Both the position numbers and the translations under genes were made by a program. Source: Patiria pectinifera (Eukaryota; Echinodermata; Asteroidea; Valvatida; Asterinidae). Taken from it: a stretch of 64,000 nucleotides of DNA. Below are positions 49,803 through 61,085 of the stretch, in pieces. The notes under the pieces were generated by a model. It saw only the letters and a program-made list of their open reading frames with translations, was not told the DNA's origin and made no database searches. The DNA is taken from contig CM057149.1 in assembly GCA_029964075.1 (NCBI GenBank), positions 10,240,465 to 10,304,464 on the forward strand. Direction: 5' to 3'. The first letter of the stretch is position 1. Each line of letters starts with the position of its first letter.

Positions 49803-50489
49803 ATCATTTCATCATGAAACATTCTTATCAATCTAACAAATCAACAAAATCATTTTCCTCTGAAGTTTCGACCTTTGACTAAGCATTTCAGGACTGACTG
49901 TCCTCCCTCTCTCGCTAGCTCTTTTGGGATACGTTCATATTACCAACAAAAAACCAAATCCCACAACTCATGCAATTTGCAGCGACTAAAACAAACAAGC
50001 TGAATCACAAAAACTGATAACTAGTTAAAGAGATAATAAAAACAAAAACAAAACAAAAATCTGAAATGATATACTCAACCAAAAGGCCCCAAAATGCTTA
50101 GCTTTTGTTTTGCCAAACAAAAAACTAGGCCCCCCCCCCTTTGGGTTGGCCAGAAACATTGTTGTCATAAATCACTATACACAACAGTTCTTTTGTTTAA
50201 AAAAAACATGAAAATACTTTTGCATTACTTTTGTTAGGAAATCCACCTGATATCCTTAAGTCACACCTTAGAGTTAGACAAAGCTACAATGCAAAACTTA
50301 AAAAGAAGCTAAAACTCAAGACATTAACTAAACAAACCAAATAAAATATAAAACAAATACCCACTAGAAATCTGTACACAATTTCTAAGCTAAGAATTTC
50401 AACAACAACAAATCTTGGAAAAGTGTAAGAAATAAGGTTTAATTGGAAGAAATAGGGAAAATCCCCTAAAAGTTTAGATTACACACCAG

Positions 50490-50795
50490 GATACAGAAGT
50501 AAAACTTTCTTGGAAAATACCTGACAAACAAAAACACCCAAATACATGTAAGTTCAATACATCGGCCCCTGGGGAGCTAAAATGCAAGATATGCAATTCA
50601 AACTGGATGAATTCTAAAGAACGTGAGGTTAAATTGAGTGAGTGCAAGTTGCCAGCAAGTGATGACATTCAGACCACTGTAGAGTCATGGTATCCGGGTA
50701 CTGCAAGTGTAGAACTGGTATCTATGCCAACTGCTTCAACATCAGGTCTGAACAAAAGGCCTAGTAAAACAGTTTTTGAACAGTTTTATCAATAG
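50490..50795 (+). pseudogene. TIMP-like last exon, probable relic
   Basis: After an acceptor (TTAGATTACACACCAG) ending at 50489, the frame is open in phase 0 for 101 codons to TAG. It contains NTCKFNTSA..ELKC, which parallels TQCVYNPSF..LQDC of TIMP-B exon 4 (Cys-x-aromatic-Asn, then Cys). It then has KCKICNSNWMN and KLSEC, comparable to GTCSW and KMREC. The cysteine spacing is compressed and the GxCxW motif is lost. Together with 48444-48529 it would form the 3' half of a TIMP gene whose exons 1 and 2 I could not find, so I treat it as a relic. A diverged functional exon is possible. Confidence 0.4.
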
Positions 50796-51411
50796 ACTTA
50801 CTCAGCGTCTGTGAATTGAATGCTTATTTGTGCAGAATAGAGTCTACAATATCCTTGTACACGTGTTGCACACACCTGGATCATAATTTGCATGTAAAGG
50901 ACCGATTACAGTACTGAAAGAACAAATAGCAACAGTCAACAGCTCTTCATATTTGGATTTCACACAATTGTACGTCACAAGTAATATCTCTTTCCATTGT
51001 TGGCCAAACCATCAAGAACCTGAACTTGTCAACTTCGCAGCTCTATCAGTTAAAGAATAAAGTCCATCGATGCTTCTAAAACTCAAATCCTATTCAAACA
51101 CCTGCTCACTTTGACTCTTTAGAAGGGCAAATCTCTTTGATTAATAAATAATTAGAATAATAAGTTCCAACTTAATTCTGGGGTATCCCACCCCAGTACA
51201 AAAGATAAAGCTGATAACGAGAAAGAACAATGGAATTTCGGAATGCTTGAATCAGGTGTTCAACTTCCATATTTGTCAAGTGCGGTCTATATCTTACATA
51301 TATATTTGCCTAAGATAAAGTTTTTGACAGCAGTGGTAGATCTTCAGGAAACTTCAGTCACTTCACAAGGGAATCGCTTAGAAGTCAGACGGGACCACGG
51401 CACAAGGAACA

Positions 51412-51553
51412 ATGAAAATGCAAGGATCTCCAGGAGTAGTTCTGCTGTTTATGTTCCTTGCAAGGGTTTGCCTTGGTCACATTGAGGAACCAACAACATG
51501 GCAAAGTTGCACACCACGACACCCACAACAACATTTCTGCCACTCAGACTTTG
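51412..51553 (+). CDS. TIMP-B exon 1: signal peptide, Cys1 lost
   Basis: ATG at 51412, with a second in-frame ATG at 51418 that could also be used. The hydrophobic core VVLLFMFLA leads to a likely cut after Gly22, leaving HIEEPTTWQ ahead of the Cys3 equivalent. The PRHPQQHFC stretch is otherwise nearly the same as in TIMP-A. Donor TTTG|GTAAGT, phase 1. Confidence 0.88.
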
Positions 51554-51947
51554 GTAAGTGTTTAAAACTTAATAATAGCGTATTCTTTGTTTCTTATTCT
51601 ATGGTACTGTGCTTTTTTTCCAAGGAATTTAACATAAATTGAACTGTTACTTGCATCTAATGCTATTTTGTAGTGCTACAGATTTTGTTGAAATTTTGTA
51701 GAAATTTCAGATTGATTCCAACAAATATTGAATTCCAAAACTTTATGTTTTCAAAGGTGAAATTAATTTGAGGGCTTAAAAAAATCTGAGTTTTCTACAC
51801 GTACATTGTGAATCCAGCAGTAGTATACTGCCAAACTGAATCAAACATGACAAAACGTATCCAAATATTTACATGTACATAGCCAGAGATATCGTGAATT
51901 GAATGTAAACTCACAGAATTGTTTTGTTTTTACACATGTATTTCCAG

Positions 51948-52418
51948 TTATCCTGGGTAAGGTTTTGAGCAAAGAAAATATAAATGTACCAGAGAAAGAT
52001 CCCACAGTAGAAAAGGAAGCGGCAGCAACAGCAGCAGCGGCATCTGTTGTCATAGCAGCAACAGCTATTGCAGCATCAACTACCATAGCAACAAGCACCA
52101 TGGAAATGAATGCAGCTCCAGCTAGAGATCTACTCACAACAAATGGAACACCAAAACAAGAAGCATCCTTGGTTTTAACCCCTGACGAAAATATATCACC
52201 TAGGCAACAGATGCCAGCAGTTGCATCATCGGATGAAGACATGACAGAAGAACAAATATCACTTGGCCACATCATCAAATACAGAGTGAAAATCAACAAG
52301 ATTTACAAAGGATCACTGTCGATGGCTGCTGGTAATACTGTTATCATTCATTCTGAGTCAGAAAAACCATCCTGTCAAGGGAAATGTCTCCAACTACATG
52401 AGGAATATATACTCAGTG
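51948..52418 (+). CDS. TIMP-B exon 2: Ala-rich AB-loop insertion
   Basis: After the acceptor GTATTTCCAG the exon gives VILGKVLSK, then a stretch in which residues about 70-100 are mostly Ala, Thr, Ile and Val (possible helix), then an acidic segment (SSDEDMTEEQ). Next come KYRVKINKIYKG, PSCQGKC and EEYILSG. The first Cys of SCQGKC is eleven residues before the Tyr, exactly as MCGV is in TIMP-A. Donor AGTG|GTACGT, phase 1. Confidence 0.85.
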
Positions 52419-53542
52419 GTACGTAGCAATGCAAAAAAAATTAAACACTAAGAAATTATAAATAACATTCACTATTACAATGTTATCAATCAATGTACAT
52501 TGCAAGTGAGGCTGTTGAAAAGATGCCCATAATACTAATATGAGAACAGTGTAGTAGGTTTCACTGCATGATTCAATTTTTGTTATTACGTTCAAATGTT
52601 CTTTTCGAAATTCAATCCGACTTAACTGATTTGCTGTTCACTTTATCTCCTTCATGAATTAGTCGGATGTGGAGTGTAACTAAAAGTTAATATAAAAGCT
52701 GTTCAACCCAGTCAATTAGCACTCAGCTTCAGCTTATTATAGCTTGCTAAGTTTATTCAACTCAGTCCACTGATCTACAAAAGTGATTTCTACAATATCT
52801 GTATCCAGGGATATGTATTTACAATCAACATGTTTTTAGGTTACGTAGAACTCCCTGGGGAAATGTTAATTGTTTTCAGGGAGGGTGGAAGATTGGAATT
52901 TTTTGAGGCATAATCAAGAGATTACAGATTGATAAAAGGTCACACATTTTATCAATTGAAGGAAATGATTGAAAACACAAACAATGTAAAATCTAGGTGA
53001 AATATCTACCCTTGACATTTGCAACGTTTGGTGGTCTTGCGGATTGACACCACAAACACAAAACTCTTGATATGAAAAGATGAAGCAAGATAAGTCTCTG
53101 AACAAGAAGAAAGCAAACAAATGTAAACTGGTTTGCAATTCTTAAAACGTGTACAGTTGGATTATCTGCAAGAGCATAGATGTAACTAGAGCCCCTTTTT
53201 CAATTCTTCCCTCTGAGGGTCTCAGACAATTCTCCCGTGACATCAGTTTCTATTTGCAGACTTCGTGCACCTGTAACAGTTTTCTAAATTCATTAGATTG
53301 ATGGTAAAAAAACTTCCTTAAGTACACATTTTTCTAACTGAGCTCTCATACCTTGACATTTAACATTTAAAGGTGATAATATTGACTTATTTCATCTTGG
53401 TAGCAAGAAAATGAGGCAGTCAGACGGTAGATGTTTCATGGATTCATATCTTAAAAATGTCTTTGTTACAATATTGAACTGGATAAATTCAACAGGCTTG
53501 GGTTGCAGTAATGCAAGACTAATGTTGATTATTTTGTTACAG

Positions 53543-53667
53543 GGACTATTTCTGGAGGTGACTTTTTTCATCATCAATGTGACTGGAGAATCTCTTGTCA
53601 TCAGATGACAGCTACTTTACAGCAGCAACTCAGACGTGTGTATTCAAGACACTGCAACACATGCAAT
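53543..53667 (+). CDS. TIMP-B exon 3: Cys99 to Cys124/127 segment
   Basis: Exon of 125 bases, the same length as in TIMP-A, giving GTISGGDFFHHQCDW, an extra Cys in RISCHQ, then LQQQLRRVYSRHCNTCN. The extra Cys here and the extra Cys in SCQGKC of exon 2 could pair with each other; that is inference. The acceptor TTTTGTTACAG and donor AAT|GTAAGG fit consensus. Confidence 0.88.
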
Positions 53668-54920
53668 GTAAGGATCATTTCATTGTCTCATTATTTAATG
53701 CAGAATATGCTAATGACATCTTTCCCTCTCCAAAAACATGTGCTAAATGTCTACCCAGACCGTTATGTGCATCCCTTTAGACAACTTTATGAATCCTTTT
53801 TCCAATTCTATGTTCTGTTTTGAGATTTAAACCAGACATATTGCTTTCTAGGGTTTTCAACTCTATTTCCATTAAATTGCATCTCCTACTTAATCAAAAA
53901 CTGAGACTGAACAACATCAAAACTGAGACCGAACAGCAAGGATCTTCTCCAATACAGGCTTTGAGAATTAAAACACATTCAACATTTAAAGTCTGAAGAA
54001 CTCATGAAAACCAATCTGAACTTACATGTAACATCACGTCTTTGTCATTGCAAATATTTCAAAGTGCATTTTCAAAGAGCAAGGACTAGACTAATCTTCC
54101 TGATAAAACAATCAAAACGTGTCTGACTGTTGGAATCATGGACCCACTCATGGAGAATGAGTGTGACTTATCGTAGAACATTAATGTGATATCAATCTGT
54201 TTCCATTTTGTTGGCCAAGTACTCTACCATACCGATTTACATCTGCCTACGTGTTCACTCCGTTGTTGGACTTTTGAAAAAAATAGAAAGGATTGAATAT
54301 CCAAAAAATATTGTCAATGCAGTGTAAAAGCATACATGATAATCTGATTAAATTACACTTTGTGGTTGAACTCTACACTGAAGCAAGTTGAATACTAGTC
54401 CTGCAGCCCTGGGATTACTTTAAGGCAAGTGATGAGGGGCTGGACAAGGGAAGGAAACAGATTTGCCTCCTTGCATATTCGTTTCATGGTACCTCAACCT
54501 TGCCAAATCAAAGTTTTACAGAACTGCCCTCATAAATTCTCACTCAGAGGAAAATGCTAGAAGTAAAAGGGAAATTCATGACTTATCAGAAAGGAAACGG
54601 TAAAAAAGCCAGGAACATCAATTACCTCTTCAGTGACCTATATACGGCCTTTGGGTAAAGCTTCAATTTTAACATGTAGTGAACATTTCAGTTTTAACAT
54701 CATTTTTCAATTTTTTTTTTTTTTTAATCACATCCTTGCACTGAATCTATTTTTGTGACTCTTTTTTTTTTACCGGTATATCTGTCTCTATGTGATTCAA
54801 ATGGGAGTGGTACTCCTTCGTTTTTTTTCTTCTGCTGTACTGAGGATAGTGATACACTTCAAATTGTTACTCTTCATTATCAAAAATTTTTAACTTCACA
54901 ATCCTTTATTCCTGCAACAG

Positions 54921-56216
54921 ATCAAGACGGCCCAACAAGCACGCGAGTCACTGAACCTCCAGCCATCCCCAGCAGATTCCACACAATGTGTCTACAACCC
55001 CAGCTTCTACACTGACAGAGGATTGCAGGATTGTGAGGGGCTGTACTCTGCATGTCAGAAAACTTCGCAAGGCACATGCTCCTGGTCTACACATCAAAAG
55101 ATGAGAGAATGTGATAGCATGAGAAAGAAATCCTTGAACTATCCATCACCAAATGTTAATCTTCCTTGTACACAAACAGTCATCTCAACTCCAAGTTCTA
55201 AGAGAACCGGCAAAGATGATAAAGCATCTTCAAACAAACAAACATCCCCTGACCTCAGTCCCTCTCAAATCATGCCAAAGAAGGAACAGAAGAGAAAACG
55301 AACTACTGACACACTTTCTGTGCAACCTGCTGACAAGAAACTGAATATCTCAGATGAAGAAATGAAACAAGAACCTACTCCAATCTCTACTGATGCATTG
55401 CCGGGTGTCAACCAAGATCCTCCTGCTGTAGATCTATCCTCCACTTCTGATCAAGATATCACCAAACAAGGAACTGCTCCAATCTTCACTGACCAGATAA
55501 AACAAAAAGATTTGCCACATGAACACCAAGATCCCTACATGTCTGACCAAGCTTCAAGAGATACCAACCCTTTCTTCAGTTCTCATCATGTTCACATGCC
55601 GCATCATGCCATGGGTTTACCTCCACCACCAGTAGCAGGCCAGGAAGCATCAGATATCTTAGACAAGATTACACAACAACATCTCCAGAAGCAGAGAGAT
55701 GAGGATACACATATGGCAACATCAACCTTGTCACCTCGTCAAAATGAACAACAGCCCAACCCTGGCGACTTTAACACATCAAATGCTATGCCAGTTGATT
55801 TCAAGACAAATGTATCATTACAGTTTGAAGAAATTACAGAATCTTCTAAGAATTCTTCTTTACCATTCAGTAACTACACAAATAAACAAATTACAATCCA
55901 ACCAACAAGTAAACCAAATAAATCAAAGGTGACATTATTTTCAACTACAATGCATCCTCAATTTCAGCCAAGTGAAAGTTCAGACAGTAAAGATTATGCT
56001 TCAGACTTTTTTAAGCCTCAGTTTCCTTTATCAGGGGATGATCCAATGGCAGTACATGAGGATGAGTTTAGTAGAAACCCTTTTGATTCCAAGAATCCTT
56101 CCTCTATCTCTGACATGGCAGATGCATTCCCTTATCCACCTGTTGACAGTCAGGAAGCCAAAGGAATCTTGGAAAAGATTACAAACCATTACAGGGAGCA
56201 GAGGACAAAATCATAG
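54921..56216 (+). CDS. TIMP-B exon 4: C-subdomain plus long disordered tail
   Basis: The acceptor TATTCCTGCAACAG precedes IKTAQQARESLN. The C-terminal subdomain ends near Cys310 (KMREC). The remaining 367 residues are rich in Ser, Thr, Pro, Gln, Lys and Asp, with a basic patch KKEQKRKR (about 366-373) and one further Cys (329). A motif of about 27 residues appears twice: PPPPVAGQEASDILDKITQQ (from about 479) and YPPVDSQEAKGILEKITNHY (from 651 to the C-terminus). Each is preceded by an NPF-containing segment. No known domain is recognised in the tail. TAG ends at 56216. Confidence 0.9.
   Translation: MKTAQQARESLNLQPSPADSTQCVYNPSFYTDRGLQDCEGLYSACQKTSQGTCSWSTHQKMRECDSMRKKSLNYPSPNVNLPCTQTVISTPSSKRTGKDDKASSNKQTSPDLSPSQIMPKKEQKRKRTTDTLSVQPADKKLNISDEEMKQEPTPISTDALPGVNQDPPAVDLSSTSDQDITKQGTAPIFTDQIKQKDLPHEHQDPYMSDQASRDTNPFFSSHHVHMPHHAMGLPPPPVAGQEASDILDKITQQHLQKQRDEDTHMATSTLSPRQNEQQPNPGDFNTSNAMPVDFKTNVSLQFEEITESSKNSSLPFSNYTNKQITIQPTSKPNKSKVTLFSTTMHPQFQPSESSDSKDYASDFFKPQFPLSGDDPMAVHEDEFSRNPFDSKNPSSISDMADAFPYPPVDSQEAKGILEKITNHYREQRTKS
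55617..55700 (+). repeat. Coding repeat copy 1 in TIMP-B tail
   Basis: Encodes LPPPPVAGQEASDILDKITQ and the following QHLQKQRDE. Copy 2 lies at 56133-56213. The shared core is QEA-x-x-IL-[DE]-KIT followed by a basic/Gln-rich helix end. Confidence 0.8.
56133..56213 (+). repeat. Coding repeat copy 2 at the TIMP-B C-terminus
   Basis: Encodes YPPVDSQEAKGILEKITNHY then REQRTKS, the last residues of the protein. Similarity to copy 1 is at the protein level, with clear nucleotide drift, so the duplication is old or under selection. Confidence 0.8.
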
Positions 56217-56667
56217 TATGACTTGCCCAAAAAAAATTTGGGAAAGGATAATTTTAACCAACCACAACTTGCCTTTAAGTTATAGTTCATAGCACATGAG
56301 TTGAAATGCAGTATGTCGAAATCTTTTGGACTCTCATCCTAAGGTAATTTGAACCTGTTTTGAATTATTAGTCATTTAATCAACTAATGTAAAAGAAATT
56401 GTACATGTACCGGTAGTCCTTAACTGCTTCATGAAGTGACTAAATACGGCGCACAAATTTAAACTCTTCTTCTTTAACGTTGTTTTTAAACAAGTGTGCA
56501 AACATTTATTTTAATTAAGAAAGTTAAAACAGCAGATTATTTTTATAAATAACAGTAAAATTCTAAGAATTATCAATTGGGTTCTGTCGGCTTAATTTCA
56601 TTAACATTGAATACTCACAGTTTTAATGAAATTATGTAAATTAGAGAAAAACAATTCAGAAGTTTAC

Positions 56668-56738
56668 TTAGGAGGGACTCGAACCCACAACCTCCTGCAT
56701 GTCTTACCACTTTACTACAGAGCTCACTGGGGCAGCTG
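56668..56738 (-). mobile_element. tRNA-like SINE head, minus strand
   Basis: On the minus strand it reads AGCTCTGTAGTAAAGTGGTA, then GGAGGTTGTGGGTTCGAGTCCCTCC, with A-box and B-box like words. An exact tRNA cloverleaf was not formed, so it is called a SINE or tRNA pseudogene. Confidence 0.45.
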
Positions 56739-59700
56739 GATTGTTCAAATCCAATCACTTTCTGTTTGATGAAATTCTTTTTTGAAGGGCAAAATCCAAT
56801 ATTTAATTTACATCTTACCAATCGCCCCCCCTCGCCAAAAAACACACCTAACAATCATCTTTTGTATTTGTCACAACATGCTGTTGACTTATTTATATCA
56901 AGAGAAACTGTAAATACTTGTTAGAGTAATGGAATTATTTTATGTTCCTCTCTAATTCCTATCTGCAGTCAATGAACATATATTTCCATATCTATATAGT
57001 ATGCACATTGTACTTCTTTCTGACCCAGTTCTCTAGCCCTGATGAGAAGACCATTAACCTTCACCTATATTTGTTCATCCAGATTGTCAATGCCAAGGCC
57101 TTGAATGCATACATGTACATCTCATGGGTGGTCTAATCAATTAACCTTTTTGGTTATTAGTATGCATCTAGATAAATGAACCTGTTGCAGATGAGTTATC
57201 ACACAAGTGGGTGCACTAGTTGGCTGTTTCGTCACATTGCCAAAACAGCCAATCAGGGATCAGGACCAGCTGTATAAGAGGAACAAAAATCAAAACAAGT
57301 CTAGAAACCAAGACTATGAGACGACATCTACATGTATGTAAGTCATGCCTGTCTGAAAGAACAAGCAGAAACCTTTCAACATTTGTGCTATAACTTTGGA
57401 AATAGGTACAAATATAATATTTGATATTCTTCAAAAATGTCACCCGCAAATCATGTATTTATTCACAGATAATTACACTGTAAACTTGTAAGACTCTTTC
57501 ATCACCAATTGGTTCATGATAGAAAAAGTAGTTTCTCGACCCCTATATCTTTATAACCCCCAAGCTCGATCAAAATTTTAGAAAGAGAAACATTTTCTTG
57601 GCATTGTTTTTTTTTTCTTTAATTGTATAAATTATTGAAAATTAGATTATGGAAATTCTGTAATATTCAAAACTAAGATCAGCGTCATAAAGTTGAGAAA
57701 GTTAAAAAAGTCACCAAAGTTTGTAAAGTCATATATGGACCAAAATCAGAATAATCAGTTACTATTCCTGCAGACAAGATACGACTTAGTACCGCATTAA
57801 GTTGATAAGAAAACCACAAACGAGGTTTATCAGAGCTGGGGAACTCTCTGTCAAAAATAAATCTGGTATTATAAATGTCAAGTGACTCAACTCAAAATAT
57901 ATAGTAGTCAAATCCGTGAATGATAAGATTAAATAAAGTGATCTTTGTAACCAATTTGCATGGTGTGATTTCTGTCAACTAAAAAAAGTTCAAATATATA
58001 CAGAAATAAGGGTCATATACCCCGGTACGTTTCCACTTTTCAACCTGGATCTTCAGCTGAATAGTTGGAAAGCTGGTCTGAGGTTGGTTGTTCAATATAG
58101 CTGATTGCTAAATTGTAATCTAAGCTTAATGCAATTTGAGGTTGAATGCTCAAATTAGAAGGGTATTTAGGAACTTTATATCTGGCAAGCTGCATTATCA
58201 GCAATGGGCCTATATGCACAGGAGGGATGAACTCTTACTAATAAACGTATACGATTTTCATACAGCAGCCATCAGGGAATATTCATCCTAACTGACTTTT
58301 TGGGGATTAACATAATTGTATAACTAACAAACTGAGAACCCAGCAAATATATTCAAATTTTGAAAGAAACCAAAAAAAAAACTGTCAACATTTTAAAAGA
58401 ACCCCCACCCACCCACACCCCTAAAAAAAAGTCTAAAGTTCTTCTAAACCATTTTACATAAGTTAACGCTTATAATATTATTCTCTAAATTTTTTCAAAC
58501 GAGATTAAAAAGCTAAAAGAGACAATGACCATCCACTGGGTCTGTGCAAGAACTAAAGTCTGCCCTCTATATACAGCCTACTGATGTTAAAATTTGGTGT
58601 CTGAAGTGGAAAGACATGTGAATCACAAGCCTACCGGTACCACACTCCAGGGCAACACAAACCGAAACCAGAGGAAATTGGACAGAGATAACTGGTAGCC
58701 AATTTCCAGATTTCGTTGTCAGCTTTTAACGTGTACGGTCAAAAGTTGGTTCAAAGTCTGTCAAACTTGTCTACATGTGTTCTTCTTTTATCTCTAATTT
58801 TTTTCCCGAACACAAATTCAGGAACTGGTTTTAGCCAGTATCAAGTTATGTTTAAATTGTAGATTAACACAATAGGTTTTTTTTTAAACGGTGGAAAGTT
58901 TATTGGAATTTGTTAAAACACATATGGAGTGGGATTGAGCAAAAGACAAAATTTATCTGCTACATGTATAAAAATAGAGACCATAAGCCTTCTGCTTTTT
59001 CTTATACAATTTCACATATTTTGAACTGCTTTTCACGTGTAATTTCATACACTTGTCAGTTTAAAAGAGGAACAATACTTTGGATTTTTAGGAAGATTGA
59101 AACATTTCAGGGTTTTATTTTGAATTTGATTTTTTTTTTTTAAGTTTCCCTTAAAAGGGATTTAAGGCAGAGAACATTAGTGCTTCAAAACACACACAAA
59201 CATGTTTATTGTGAAACTGTCATAACAATGTTGTTTGACACTGTTCCAGTAATAATTTAGAATAAAGACAACATGAAACCAGTATGTTTCCTCAATGGAT
59301 CATGTGTAAATGTACTTTTCTGGGCATGTTGTCCTTATAACGAGTAAATGTAAATAACCGTCAGAACATTTTGAATGAAAAGAGTTACTTAAAGAAAGGA
59401 AACAGTATAATGATTCAATCAAGCAACCATATCAAACATCCATGTGCAACATTTTTTGTATGCAATGTTTGGTGAAAATAACATCATTGTTTGGCCACTT
59501 CCGAGCAGACCACACATTTCTGCCAACTTTCATCCCCCAGTGGGCCTTGGATATTTAACACATGTTGTCGTCTAGCCACCATGGTCTTTTTCTACTCTGC
59601 ATGCGATAGAACATTTAAAGAGCATGGCAGAAAACAATAGGGCAGGCAGAAAGAAAATGCAATACAGGACTTTGTGTGCTATCCTCTGTAATTCAAACAC

Positions 59701-59994
59701 AGTACTTCTTGTTTAGTAAAATATGTACACGTACACGTAAAATATGTAAAAAAGATTTGAATGTCGAAACTTTCTTTCACATACAAGCATCTTTGTTCAT
59801 TACATAAAACCATGGAGCTATTGACAGGATTTCCTAGAGGTTCTTTATTTTGAGTTCACCAGCTTCATCGCAAATTTTAAATGCAGAAAGTTTTCATACA
59901 GAAACTGATTTTGCAATACATCAAGAAAAATTGATTGAGGTCTCCTTTGCTTTACCACATTTAACTGACTCAACAAAACCCCAGCAATTAAGCT

Positions 59995-60155
59995 GAGGGG
60001 TAGAGTTGTAAGACATCTGTGCTAATAAGCAGGACATCTTGAGTTTGAATCCCACCGAGCAAGCTGGGACTGTTTTCTTTCAAACTCTCGGACAGCACTG
60101 TGCATGCAGTGCTTTAATAACTTACGTTGTTGAAGAGTAAAACATAAATTAAAAG
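59995..60155 (+). mobile_element. tRNA-derived SINE copy, family 2
   Basis: The head GGGTAGAGTTGTAAGACATC, a diverged B box GAGTTTGAATCCCACC, then GAGCAAGCTGG...CAAACTCTCGGACAG and a body ending AACATAAATTAAAAG parallel the copy at 21957 in the same order. It is more diverged than that copy. Confidence 0.5.
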
Positions 60156-60949
60156 ATATTTAAATGTATCTGGGATTGATGAAAAAAATGTTAACATCTT
60201 TGGCTGAATTAATGGGGTGACTATAAGTGCAAGTAAATTAGCATGGTCCACTCCCTGTATCTGATGTATAACTTTCCCGTGATTGTACAATGTACATCCC
60301 ACAATTTTTGCTTAGCGCGTCAACATCTACTATTCTAGTCAACACTTTTTGGGGCCTAGTCTTCAGGTGTTCATGATTGAATTCAGTGCACTTGACCTTA
60401 GGTCACATAAACACTGTGATCTACCACATGAGCACAGAATTAGTGCAATCTCTATGGCGACCAATCCCACAGGGAGTAACACCAGTCGATGTAACTGTCA
60501 TGAGAATGGCAATCTACCTGTAGCTTCCTGAGTCTAGTATTATATCTGATTAAGCAACAAGTTGGACAGGACACCATACCTTGGAATGGTACATGTATGT
60601 ACATCCTGCAGTGGACAGTCAGTGCTCAATGCACACCAAATCATCCTCATTTAAATTCAAGTCAAAATTCCACCATTCTTCAACAAAAAAAAATCTGTGA
60701 AATTAAGATCTAGATCATCAGACACTTAAAGCTGACAAGTGTCAAACCAACCTGTCCTGTGAAATGTACTGAACTCATGTAAACTGCTTCTTTCCAAACT
60801 ATAGCTGTTTCACGACTGAATAAAAAGTGAAAAATTCAGTGTTTCCATTTTCTGCTTATCAATAAAACACAAAAAAAAAAAAAGGGAAAAGTTACAAAAG
60901 TGACACCAGATATCGCCAGAGAAGACAACAACCTGGAGCCAATGTCAAG

Positions 60950-61085
60950 ATGTGTAGCATTGCTGCTGGAATCAAGATACTGGCAGTAGCTGCGACTATT
61001 GTATCCTTCCAAACTGTGGAGAGTACATCGAGTTGTAACTGCACAAGAATTCATCCACAGCAACACTTCTGTACAGCAAACTATG
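60950..61085 (+). CDS. TIMP-C exon 1: signal peptide and Cys1-Cys13 segment
   Basis: MCSIAAGIKILAVAATIVSF is a hydrophobic leader; cleavage before Cys29 (TSS|CNC) would give a Cys N-terminus. The ATG at 60950 is the only in-frame start close by; another ATG nine bases upstream is out of frame. Donor TATG|GTAAGG, phase 1, at the same site as in TIMP-A and B. Confidence 0.9.

Larger units (their letters stand above)
51412..56216 (+). other. TIMP-B gene, complete, 4 coding exons, 677 aa, atypical
   Basis: TIMP-family protein of unusual size (vertebrate TIMPs are about 190-220 residues). Exons are 51412-51553, 51948-52418, 53543-53667 and 54921-56216, with intron phases 1, 1, 0. Signal peptide 1-22, then an 8-residue extension and WQSCTPRHPQQHFC: Cys33 and Cys43 equal Cys3 and Cys13, but the position of Cys1 is Gln31. 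VILGKV follows, then an Ala/Thr-rich AB-loop insertion (about 100 residues), KYRVKINKIYKG, SCQGKC (Cys70 plus an extra Cys), HQCDW and RHCNTC. The C-subdomain has QCVYNP, DCEGLYSAC, GTCSW and MREC. A tail of about 367 residues follows, hydrophilic and low in cysteine. Without an N-terminal Cys, classical zinc-chelating inhibition is not expected. A weak TATA-like word lies at 51297. Confidence 0.88.
56217..60949. other. TIMP-B to TIMP-C intergenic region
   Basis: No exon is recognised. It includes the TIMP-B 3' UTR (no canonical AATAAA close to the stop), a minus-strand tRNA-like SINE head at about 56670-56735, a family-2 SINE at 59995-60155, and otherwise AT-rich unique sequence. The promoter of TIMP-C should lie in the last few hundred bases; a TATAGC word at 60803 and ATAAAAAG at 60821 are weak TATA-like candidates. 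Confidence 0.45.
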
